Shown one piece after another: positions 18,801 through 29,313 of a stretch of DNA of 64,000 nt. The DNA is from Halichondria panicea (lineage: Eukaryota > Porifera > Demospongiae > Suberitida > Halichondriidae). A program made the translations under genes and the position numbers. The stretch is taken from NCBI RefSeq assembly GCF_963675165.1, contig NC_087378.1, positions 2,210,525 through 2,274,524 on the forward strand. Direction: 5' to 3'. Under the pieces are notes generated by a model. That model ran no database searches. It was not told the DNA's origin and saw only the letters and a list, made by a program, of their open reading frames with translations. Each line of letters starts with the position of its first letter. The stretch's first letter is position 1.

Positions 18801-21800
18801 CCATGTACAAGTACTTCCCATGTAGATATTATCAACTAGTGTCTAACTGTGTGCATGTAATGTCACGTGCAGAGTGTCCATAGTAGACCTGGCTGGTGCT
18901 GAGAGGTCAAGCAAAACTGGAGCCAGTGGAGCGAGGGTGAAGGAGGCGGGACAGATCAACAAGTCTCTCCTCACTCTGGGCAAGTGCATCGAAGCAATGA
19001 AGCACAATCAGCTCAAGAAGTGAGTTGGTGATACAGTCATGTATCTCTTGCTATATCTAGCTCTTGTACATTTGTACCCTAGAACTTCGTGTGTACGTAT
19101 AGTTTCAGCTCCTCCGTTTATGAACTAAGTTATTACTGCACACAGCAGTAGCCAGTTTACATGTGTACACCAATCAAGATTTTATGGGCTCCTATCTTCA
19201 TATTGAAGGCAATATTGCACAAGTTTTCAGTTATAATTATCTATAGGGGAGATGACCTGATGGTCCCATTTCGTGAGAGCAAACTGACACGACTGTTCCA
19301 GAACTACTTTGTGGGTAAGGGAGGGAAGGAAGCGAGGCAGGGCAAGGTCACCATGTTTGTCAACATCTCCAACATTGCTTCTGTATTCGATGAGACGATG
19401 CACGTGCTCAGATTCTCAGCTCTCACTAGCAAGGTGAGTCTATCCACAGCTAGTGTACATCGCCTGGTGGACTACATGTACTGTACATGTTATGGTCCTC
19501 CTGCCCCCCACACCTAGCACACTCACACGCTCGCATGTATGGTCCTCCTGCCCCCACACCTAGCACACTCACACGCTCGCGTGTATGGTCCTCCTGCCCC
19601 CACACCTAGCACACTCACACACTCGCGTGTATGGTCCTCCTGCCCCCACACCTAGCACACTCACACGCTCACATGTATGGTCCTCCTGCCCCCCACACCT
19701 AGCACACTCACACGCTCGCGTGTATGGTCCTCCTTCCCCCCACACCTAGCACACTCACACGCTCGCATGTATGTTCCTCCTGCCCCCCACACCTAGCACA
19801 CTCACACGCTCGCATGTATGGTCCTCCTGCCCCCCACACCTAGCACACTCACACGCTCGCATGTATGTTCCTCCTGCCCCCCACACCTAGCACACTCACA
19901 CACTCACATGTATGTTCCTCCTGCCCCCCACACCTAGCACACTCACACACTCACATGTATGTTCCTCCTGCCCCCCACACCTAGCACACTCACACGCTCG
20001 CATGTATGGTCCTCCTGCCCCCCACACCTAGCACACTCACACACTCACATGTATGTTCCTCCTGCCCCCCACACCTAGCACACTCACACACTCACATGTA
20101 CATGTATGTATGTATGTAACATAGGAGATAGATATATCTCAGTTGTGGTTCCATAATTATACTAACATGTATGTATGTGTAGATGTAGATTCATTCGTGC
20201 TTACTAACATTCAGATATACATGTACATGTACATAGCAAAATATTGTGCCAACAAAAGAGTTGTTGGGTGGGGCAATGAGTCAACTGATTAAGTTCTGTT
20301 AATGTATACATAATGTATGTACATGTACATGTATTGTTGTGGTGCTGCTTTTCACAACTTCATTCAATGCACAATTTATATTGTCTGTCTCCAGGTGATC
20401 CCACTGGTCAAGTCCCTCCCCGGACCCACCCCCCAAAAGAGGTCTAAGACGAGTAACCTTCCACTCCCCACACCAAGCACACTCAGAGTCACACGCTCCC
20501 GGGTCCTCCCGCCCCCTACACCTAGCACACTCACACGCCCTGCAATGCCGACGTACTCAGCAGAAGAGGACTGCTCGAGCAGCACTGACGTTGGTCCAGC
20601 ACAATGTCTAGACTGCAAGGTGACACACAGTATTTGTAGATGTGTTTGTACTGTACACCCAGGTTCTTTAAAACTCCCTACTGTATACAGCATCAATTTC
20701 TAAAAGTTTGAATTATTGGTTGCCACTATAATAGTTAACTTGCGGTCCATTTACAGAACATGCACATAATTATACTGTACATGTACATAATAATATCTTT
20801 CTCTGTTTCACAATATAGGTATCGGAACACTATTAATAATGACTTTTTATACGACTGCTTCCCCCCCCCCCCCCCCCCCCCATACACACACTGACAGTCA
20901 TTGAAAGAGATGGTGGGCTCCCTGCGCAGTGAGCTGAGAGAGCAGGAGTACAAGCTACGACAAGAGGTGTGCAAAGAGTTCAATGAGCAGCTAATAGAGA
21001 TCGAAGACAACCACAGGTACAGTACTAGTGTGCAATTTAACACAAGTAAGATCGGTGTCTGCTCACTCTCTCAGCAAGTAGTTAGGAAAACAATACTATA
21101 CATGTACACGTGAGGTGTGATACATGTATATTGTACAGCTACATGTAACTCCTCCCCTCCCCTACAGTCGTGAGCTGGAGACGCAGGCCGAGGAGATTGA
21201 GGAGGCGTACGAGAAGAGGATGCACAACCTCCAAAAGTCCATGAAGAAGCAGTTTTCGAGAAAGAGGAGAAGAAGAGATGATGATGGTGTGTGTGGTTGT
21301 GAAATCTTAGACTACAGTTAATAGCTAGACGGTTTCTCCGCCTTGGTACGTGTACATGTACATTATAACATGTACATGTAGCTCTATGGTTAGCAGGAGT
21401 ACAAACAGAGGATATTTATTGTACTGTACACACTGTGTATACATGTGACTTGCACTCGATCGTCATCTCTTTCTCTTCAGATGAGGAAGGCAATGGTGAG
21501 CAAAGACTGAGAGAGATGGTCGAGCGACTGGAGGAGAGGAACAGAGAATTGGAAGAAGAACTGGAGCTGGAGAGAGATAGAGGTGGAGCATTCACACGTA
21601 CTGTAGTAGCACCCCTGATCTCAGTATTGCACTATTAAAGACGCTGGTTTTTACACACGTACAGTACATGTACTCTGTAATGGCAACTGTATGCGTACAT
21701 GTGTATAAAATTAATTAGTTATATTATTGTAACACTATGTTTTTCTTACCACATTACAGTACATGTGCAAACATTGTATTGAAAAAAAACTCTGTAATGG

Positions 21801-24800
21801 CAATGCCAATTATGCTTTTAAACTTCTCGTAAAACAATTCCACCTCTGTAACATGCAGCTGCTGCTGAGGTGCGTGACACTGTAGAGAGTCACGAGACAA
21901 GGGTGGTGACCCTGAACAGGCAGCTGGCAGACAAATGTGTTGAGGCTCTAGAGAGAAGCAAGGAGATGGCTGGGCTCAAGGAGCAGCTGTCTTCCCTCCA
22001 AGGAGAGCTGGGCCAACTGAGGGGCCAGGAGGGACAGCTTGCAGACAAATGTGCTGAGGCTCTAGAGAGAAGCAAGGAGATAGCTGGGCTCAAGGAGCAG
22101 CTGTCTTCCCTCCAAGGAGAGCTGGGCCAACTGAGGGGCCAGGAGGGACAGCTGGTGCCTCAACTGGAGGCTCTCAAAGACAAGGTGTGTTGTGAACAAA
22201 ACTATAACTGGCGCATGCATTTTGTCACATGCAAGACAAGACTGTCCTACATGTACTGTAACAATAGCTGACAAGTCACCTTAAGTATTGCTACGTACGT
22301 ACGTACCTGTGCAGGTTTAGTTATAGTATATAACTATAAAAATTACGTTGTCGTCCATTGCCCTCCACACAGCTATCTTCTGCTGAGACGTCAGCCGAGT
22401 ACGCTCTGGCCGAGGTGGAGATACTCACGTCTCGTATCAGTGAGCTCACCAGCGAGAACGAAAGAATGGAGGAAATGGAGAAACAGCTGAAGGAAGCAAT
22501 AACATCAACAGGTACACTTTAGCTAGTGCTGTTGTGGGAGGTACGGTACATGTACAAAAGGTAGAACTGTACTTTTATGTATACTGTACATGTACATGTA
22601 GATAAGCCCAAGGGCGAGCTGCCTGTATATTCATTGCAGCAAGGATTGGCATGCTACATGTACATGTACATGTATAATTGTCTGTTTTAATTATGCCACG
22701 ACAACCCTATATCTGCTCATCATCTGTATGACTTTTGTACTGTAATTGTTTCCTTGTCTGTACAGCTCCTACAAATGACAACGACAGTGAGAGAGTGGCT
22801 TCTCTGGAGTCTCAACTAGCAGAGCTGAACAGTCAGTTGACCACCACCCAGGCTGAGCTCTCAGCCATAGCCAGCAGACACGAGGAGGAGACAAAATCAT
22901 GGGAGACTCAGGCTGCAGAATATAGTAGGGAGAAAGAGGCGTGGATGCTCGATAGAGCTGCTCTAACTCGAGCCCAAGCTGAGAAGGTGGAGGTCGAGCT
23001 ATTGAGGGGAGCTTACGATGAGGATAAGGCCAGTTTAGCTGGGGAACTCGAATCGCTCAGGAATGCTCACACTAGCGAGCAAGCGTCTTGGGGGGAGAAG
23101 ATGGAATCAGTCGCTGAAACACACCTAAATGAGAAAGCCACTCTTCAGGCTGAATTGAGCCGCCTTGGCCAAGAGAAGAACCTCCTTGTTTCTGAGTTAG
23201 ACGACTTCAAGAAGTCTAATTCGAGTAAGATGGATGAACTACGAGGTGTGCTGAGCGGCGAGGTGGTCTCACTCAAGAAGGAGCATCTCAAGGAGAAGGC
23301 TGCCTGGGAGAACCAGGTGGAGGCTCTAAAGAACGAAATGAACTCTGTCTCCGCTAAGGTTGCTGTCAAAAATGAGAAGATCTATAAAGTGGAGTCACAG
23401 AAGGAAAGCCTGTAAGCCATAATGTAAACATGTACATGTACACATGTAGCACAATTGTATTGCCTGGTTGTAGAGAAATGGATCTTAAAGATTTGAAGGA
23501 AATGCTGCAAGGCAAAGAAGCCATGATTTCCGAGCTCACAAATCAGACAGGTACAGTACATGTGTGTACTCATCATCCTAATGCTAACAGTTGTATTGTA
23601 GCGTAATATACACATACATGTAGATATACATACATGTACGTAGTACATTGTACACACAAGCAGAGACCTGCACACGCTACTATACTGTATACATACATTT
23701 TGTCAGGATTTTGTATATACATGTAACCTTATGTTATCTACGTAATCTACTATTTACTAGTAAACTGTGATGCTTTATGTGTTACCTGCCATGTGAACCT
23801 GCATGTACCCTCCACCCCATACACACAGACTCTCTGAGCTCAAGTATCAAGAGGACATTAAAGGATTACGAGATCACCCTCAAGAATCAGACGGCTCACA
23901 TAGAGGAACTTAAGAGAGAAAACGAAGTGGCCGTGTCTCAGAGTGAGGAGCTGGCTCAGCAATGTGCTGATCTTGAGCTGAGGATGAGCCGGGCGTGTGC
24001 TGCCAAGGAGGCTCTGTCTAATCGTGTGGAGGAGCTCACCAACTCTCTGGACGGTACTTACAGTACATGTACATGTATGCATACAGGTGTAAATTATCAT
24101 GGGTTCCATGGCGGGGGAGTCCTCCTTGTGACTGGCTTGTTCTGACCGATGAGCTCAGTGACCTCTGACCCTCAATCCATAATGCTTCACTCTATACCCA
24201 TTACAAGCCATTTTAGTTTCTTTCCTTACAGATACTGTACATGTATAATTATTTGTAAGTACATACCGTGTAGTGTAGTGTAGTGCGTGCAAGGTTTATT
24301 GGATGTACGGCATCATTTACATGTACTTAGAGAACTGTTGATACATGTACATCTGTAGATGCTGTTTACTTACAGCTTCTAAGCAGATCTCTTCGTTATG
24401 TTATCTACAGACTCACGGAAGGCCCTCTCCCAAAGAGAGTCAGAGTTGCTGGACTCCTCTGACCAGTGTCGGGCCGTGCTGGAGGAGACAATTAGTGATC
24501 TAAAGAAGAGCAATGCCACACTAGAGCACCAGCTGACCGTAGCCAGGGAGGATACCAAGGCTCTGCAAGCTACATTCACTGAGAAGGTTAGTTCCTGAAA
24601 GTTCTGTATTAGAGTCATGTAGTACATGTATGTGTAGTTTGTACTAGGGGGCACATGTATGCAAATGTTTGATGCTGGCAAAGTATGTACATGTAGTACG
24701 TAAGGCTCAGTAAGAGTGTACATGTACTGGTGTCAGCATCAGATTTTGTATGTACGGAGATGAGATCTTTATCTCAGTAGATTTTGTATGTACGGAGATG

Positions 24801-25189
24801 AGACTGTATGTGCATAGTTTCGAAGTTATAAGCTCTACTGTACAAACGTGTGTATTTATAAACCTGTACTTTCTTCTTGACACTTTGTTACATATTGATC
24901 CCACCCACCCACCCCAGGAGAGTGAGCTGTTGAGTTTGGCCAAGTCAGTGGGCGGTGAGAGGGCCGAAGTGGAGTCGCTCAATAGCCAGATGCTGGAGCT
25001 CACCCAGAGACACCAGACACAGGAACAGGAGCGTCATACACTCGTTAGTGAGATCAAAGGTGGGTGGGGTGCATGCTCAGAATAGTACATGTACATTGTG
25101 TAAATGCGGAAGTAATTGTGAACGTACATGTATTTGTAGTTGTGTTATACACTACATGTACACATGCATCTTTCACTGCTGTGTGAATG

Positions 25190-25247
<58 letters not shown>

Positions 25248-28200
25248 ACCCACCAGCTTGAGGTGGCCCAATACTCAATTCGTGTGCGAGAGTTGAGTGA
25301 TGAGTTAGAGTCAACAAGGGCAGAGCTTGATGCCAAGAGGGCGGAGCTTGACAATGTGGGGTCATCATACGAGAGTGAGGTGGAGAGTGTGCGGGCAGGG
25401 TGGAACGATGAGGTGCAGGGACTCAACAAGAAGCTGCAGCAAGCAGAGAAATCGTGAGACACACTTACATGTACAGGGAGACACAGCTTGTAGCTAGTGG
25501 TACACTGTGCTTTAGTGCTGTACACACATTTATATTTCTATACTGACATGACATGTACAGTAGCTGCCAATATAAAGTACTCATTCCGTTTACGTAGTAC
25601 GCTGGTACGTTGCAAAATAAACGTTAAAAGTACGGTTAAGATACGCTACGTACCGTTGCGTTTTTTTTCTAATCAATCGTTGTTAAATTTTTCCTTCGGC
25701 CACACTCATGCAGCTCTGCACGCAGCTAGCTAGCTAGAACTTTTGCAGCAGTTAGCTGTTAGATAATTATTATAGCTAGCTAGCTAGCGTTTTCTAACCT
25801 TGTAGAACAGAGATAGAACTCCTATAGAGACTGCAGACATCCTTTTTGATTAAGAACCTGTGAATGGTGCGTTTTATGTCTTTGTTGTAGATCTAGAGCT
25901 AGACTTACAGCTAGACATAGCCATAGCATAGCTAAGTAACTAGTTTAGCTACGATATTCAAGATGACTAGGATTGTCTCTTTGTTCGTTTAGAACTAAAA
26001 CTTTTCTGCAAAACGTACTTGCAACATACAACGGTACGGTAAATTCAACGCTTTTAATACGGTGTTAAAACGGAAAGTTACGGACGTACTACGTAAACGG
26101 ACCGGGTACTTTATATTGACCACTACTGTATGGCTCTATCGCTATAATATTATAGTAACTAATTATACAGTCTATAATACTGTGTCCTGTGCACACTGTA
26201 CATGTACATTGTACATTACAGGTTGAACAGGCTGGCTGTTATGGAAGCTGAGTTAAAAGCTTTCAAGAAATCTTCCCAGCAGCTGAAGAAGGTAGTGGAC
26301 AAAGATAGAAAAGAGATTACCTCTTTGAAAGCCACCGTGAGTCTATTAGACATGATGCCATTCTGTTTTATTTTACGCACACATGCACGCACACCAGGTG
26401 AACAGTCTGGAGAACACTGCATGTGCCAGGGACCAGGAGCTGCTCAAGTTGAAAATCAACCATGAGACGGCCATGCAGGCAGTAAAGGACGAGTGGAGGA
26501 CGGAGGTAGGAGAGGTCAGAGCAGCTGCCCAACTGGAGCACAAGGACAAGGACCCTATTTATGAAGAGCTGCCAGAAGTGAGTGTATAATGCACATGTGC
26601 TGTAGGACAGTAGCATCCCTTAAAATAATCTGCTTTAGACATTGTCTTGTGAAATAATTATATCTTCACAATTGCGGCTTGTGTGCAGCACAACTTGTTT
26701 TTACATCGCATTCAACATACACTGTAGTGTACATTGTGTACATACACGTGCACATGTCCAGCTAATTCTGTCATATACAGTTTAATTGAAATTCTCGTCA
26801 TTGACAGGCCCCGTCAGAACAGCCTACAATCTATGACTCGGTGTGTGATGGGAGTTATGTCAATAGCGAGGCTCCTCCATCTAGCAACCAGACTTCTGTT
26901 GCTAACGTGCCCAAGCCAGTAGAGAGCACCGTTAACAGTAGAAGGTACACTGTACATGTACATGTGGTATAACGTATGAATTCATGTACCGTATACATGT
27001 AGCGGGTTATTTTCGTTGGAAATGTTCGTATTGTATATTGTAGAGCATCGTACGAAAATTAAAACTACAAAATTATTCTACCCGCAATAGGTTCAACGTC
27101 ACTAACCTGAGCTGTACAAATATTTAAAATAATTTATTTTATTTTATTTAAATATTTAAAATAATTCAATTGGACAGTTCATACGAACTAACGAAAATTA
27201 CCCACTACATGTATATGCACGGTATCTATTATTGTGTTGAATGTAGGCTGTACTAGGCTGCACTGAACTTTGTAGCTTGGTGAACTCTGTTATAGGCACA
27301 ACAATGTATCAAAGACTGGTGTGTCCCTCACAGGTCTTACCTAGTAGCTGTGACCACCTCCATTACCCCTGATCATGAGAGTGAGCGCAGTATGTTGGAT
27401 ACCTCCAAACCCATGGTCCCCATCCTGGAGTCCAGCTCTCAGCTCATGGACGATACTTGTCTCTCTGAGCCTCAGCGGGTGGAGATCGATGCCACTCCAC
27501 TCCCACTCAGGAAGAAGAGGAGGAGGTTTGCCTCAAAAAAAGCCTTAGACAAGGAGAATGCTGTCCTGGTAAATACATGTAGATGTGTAACGCAGTTGTG
27601 TAAAACTATTTTTTAAGCTGTAAATTACATGAATACATCTTGAAGTTAGCTAACTGGTAGAACAATCATAATTATGTAGCAATTTCATGTAGGGCAATGT
27701 ACAGTAGATCTACAATACTTATGTGGGTTAGTTCAATGTTTAATATTCCAGATCAGTGGCCTGTTATCAGCGACTTACTGATCACTAAGTCGATTGGGAG
27801 GGAATATATTGCTGGTAGAACAATACAATCACATTATGCTAACTATTATACACAATTGTACAAGTTCACTGTGTATACATGATCATAGTTGACCAATGTA
27901 TTGACATCCGTAGAGTCCACCTCCTGAGAAGAAATCTAAGTACCCTCTGAGGTCCAGGGTCAAGAAAGTCAAAGAACAGGTGTGTGTGTGTGTGTCTTTC
28001 TTCACTGTTCTTGTTTAAATGCTTGTCTACACTTCTACATAGGATAATGCCTCACTCGATAGCTTTACGCCCACCTCTCAGAAAAGCTTCATAAAGAAAC
28101 TCAGTAAGTTCTCATAATTCAAAATGTAGTTTTTCAACTCTTACATACGTAGCCTCGTACATGTACATGCATGTTCCCAAATTACATGTACATGTATGTG

Positions 28201-28437
28201 CACCCTGTATTTTAAATCAGCAAACAATATTTGCGAGATTGAGTACATGTACATTGTATTTGTTCCCCTTCAGCTACCAAGAAGAAGAAGGTAACTCTGC
28301 CTGTGACCCCTAAGAAGGAGCAAGCGTCTCTGAACACCTCAACGGTTTCTACTCGAACCAGAACCAGGAAAAGGGGGCTCCACAAGTCACAGATATCTGG
28401 ACCTATTGAGTACTTTGACTCCCCCATGAATGTATGA
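12824..28437 (+). CDS. KIF20-family mitotic kinesin (KIF20B/MPP1-like), 26 exons
   Basis: Exons: 12824-13262, 13505-13704, 15534-15672, 15847-16050, 16315-16498, 18873-19019, 19247-19433, 20395-20619, 20898-21016, 21168-21286, 21481-21582, 21859-22184, 22373-22511, 22766-23411, 23474-23550, 23829-24053, 24411-24586, 24918-25059, 25246-25453, 26222-26336, 26398-26577, 26808-26944, 27334-27568, 27914-27979, 28043-28103, 28274-28437. The 1,653 residues stay in one frame (human KIF20B is 1,820). The motor spans ~45-500: P-loop YGVTNSGKTHT (~141-151), switch [12 protein letters not shown], switch [12 protein letters not shown], closing [16 protein letters not shown] and the long motor insertion are hallmarks of the KIF20 group. 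A TPST proline segment follows, then ~800 residues of coiled coil and a basic tail ([21 protein letters not shown]). The family acts in spindle midzone and cytokinesis. The tail length favours KIF20B over KIF20A. Confidence 0.93.
13754..13951. mobile_element. MITE with perfect 26-bp terminal inverted repeats
   Basis: 198 bp in a KIF20 intron. It begins TACCGTAAACGTTGAAATTT and ends with the exact reverse complement; identity extends over 26 bp to ...TTCGACG. It has no coding capacity. The TACCGTA tip is shared with other elements in this window. Confidence 0.92.
14325..14790 (+). repeat. Dispersed repeat, copy 1 (GCCTCG...GTGTGT type)
   Basis: Runs from TTATGCCTCGAGGCGTAGCC through a GTGTGTCT microsatellite to ACAGCTTCTATAGGCTTCTA, ATTCGTGGATTAGCAAA, TTCTCGAGTTAT and GCGCTAGCTTTTTGTTAGC. 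The same landmarks occur in the same order at 63503-64000. No ORF; class unknown. Confidence 0.75.
14808..15175 (+). repeat. Three degenerate direct copies, ~115-155 bp spacing
   Basis: Each copy contains CTTGAGGTCCTGGTA (first copy CTTGAGGGCCTGGTA), then GCCACA and AACAAT, at about 14824, 14946 and 15112. Copies 1 and 2 also share AAGTCTTTTCTTCT. They sit in the same KIF20 intron. Confidence 0.65.
16627..17198. mobile_element. 572-bp element with perfect 34-bp terminal inverted repeats
   Basis: Left end CCAAGGGCGTATGAAGAGAA... (16627-16660) and its exact reverse complement at 17165-17198. It lies in the 2.4 kb KIF20 intron 16499-18872. No long ORF inside. A 33-bp palindrome at 41692-41724 starts with the same CCAAGGGCGTAT. 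Confidence 0.9.
17203..18453. mobile_element. 1.25-kb fold-back element with ~190-210 bp inverted arms
   Basis: Left arm ~17203-17386 and right arm ~18239-18453 are imperfect reverse complements. Shared blocks, read from the outside in: AAAATCGGATGACCCCCTCA, TTGAAATATTAAA, AACAAAAATGTGTGGTTATA, GACCTACATTGCATC, GATTGCTTTTAT. The inner ~850 bp shows no convincing protein. It lies immediately beside the 16627-17198 element. Confidence 0.85.
18534..18665. mobile_element. 132-bp fold-back MITE
   Basis: Begins TAGACACTGTTTTGGAGGTG and ends CACTGACAAAACAGTGTCTA; ATTTAGAAGCCC and GGGCTTCTAAAT continue the stem. Almost the whole element could fold into one hairpin around GAGCGTAGCGAGG. Confidence 0.88.
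19487..20098 (+). repeat. 47-bp minisatellite, about 13 copies
   Basis: Thirteen copies of CACCTAGCACACTCACAC spaced 46-47 bp, each followed by (G)CTC(G/A)C(A/G)TGTATG and TCCTCCTGCCCCC. It lies in the KIF20 intron between exons 19433 and 20395. The unit resembles 20507-20552 in the next coding exon. Confidence 0.95.
25191..25245 (+). repeat. (CA)n microsatellite ending at a splice acceptor
   Basis: About 27 CA units run directly into the CACAG acceptor of the exon starting at 25246. Confidence 0.95.
25566..26122. mobile_element. ~557-bp inverted-repeat element
   Basis: Left end GCCAATATAAAGTACTCATT then CCGTTTACGTAGTACG. The right end is the reverse complement with few differences (GTACTACGTAAACGG, then ACCGGGTACTTTATATTG). 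It sits in the KIF20 intron 25454-26221. No ORF of note inside. Confidence 0.85.
26987..27224. mobile_element. ACCGTA-type MITE in KIF20 intron
   Basis: 238 bp. Left TACCGTATACATGTAGCGGG then TTATTTTCGTTGG. Right end, reverse-complemented, TACCGTGCATATACATGTAG then TGGGTAATTTTCGTTAG. The ~35-bp arms match with a small insertion. Confidence 0.85.
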
Positions 28438-29313
28438 CTCAGCTGACTGTGTTTGTTTCTGCATACAATTTTGTATTTGTCTAACTGTATCTTGAACACT
28501 CCGTTATATGCATGTAAACATGTTGCTAAAATTTATTCTGTCATAAGACAATGTGCACTGACAAATTAAATAAAAACACTTGCAACCCTTTTCACATCAC
28601 TTGAAATGTACCCAAGCTTGCTCAGTGTGACCACTAATTTCATTGAATACGTAGCTGCAGTAAGACACAGTCACTATTCAACTGTTAGGGTCAATAATTA
28701 TTATTTCTGAAAATATTATTGCACTTAGGCTTGTATGTAATACGTACCGTACATATAATAATTATATATAGCGGGATTTTCGTATAACAACATGATGTAC
28801 CCATTTCTTTCGTATTCAATATTCGTACAGCTCAGGATAGTGACATTGAACCTTTTGTGCCAGAAAAAGTTCCCAGTTTTAATTTTCATATGATGCTCTA
28901 CAGTATGAGTACTAAAAATTCCACCATATCCACCATACAACTGCTATACAGTTACCATAAAATGGCTATAATATCACGGGCGGCGGTCGATACGCCCTTG
29001 ACTTGATATTGTGTTAATTGTTCGCACATGCACATGCACACTCATGCAGATGATCAAGCAGCAGGTCTTCGTGACAAAAGGGATAAACCTTGGGAAAAAG
29101 TTAAGGCCACCAGCTAAACTGATCGTACATGACTGCTAAAATAGACTCTGTGTTGTGTTAGTATATAATTCAGTACACTGTACATGTTAGAAAGTCTTTT
29201 CCCCCATCGGTATAAATTATATCCCCACTGCAGCTTATATAATTATAGTGAACTTTGTTTGTCAATTTTAATATGTAACTGTCATGATAAACTCAGAATG
29301 ACAAAATTGAGAA
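28438..29313. other. Convergent intergenic region with KIF20 poly(A) signal
   Basis: 876 bp between the KIF20 stop and the stop of the minus-strand cupin-like gene. AATAAA at 28569-28574 is a probable KIF20 poly(A) signal. Near 28744-28790 there is an isolated MITE-like left end (TACCGTACATATAATAATTA ... AGCGGGATTTTCG) without a clear partner. I see no gene here. Confidence 0.6.

Noticed and set aside
21890-22274. Minus-strand frames opposite the KIF20 coiled-coil exon
   Set aside because: Leucine/serine-rich shadows of the repeated coding strand.
28744-28990. Complete MITE in the KIF20 downstream region
   Set aside because: A plausible left end exists but I found no matching right end.
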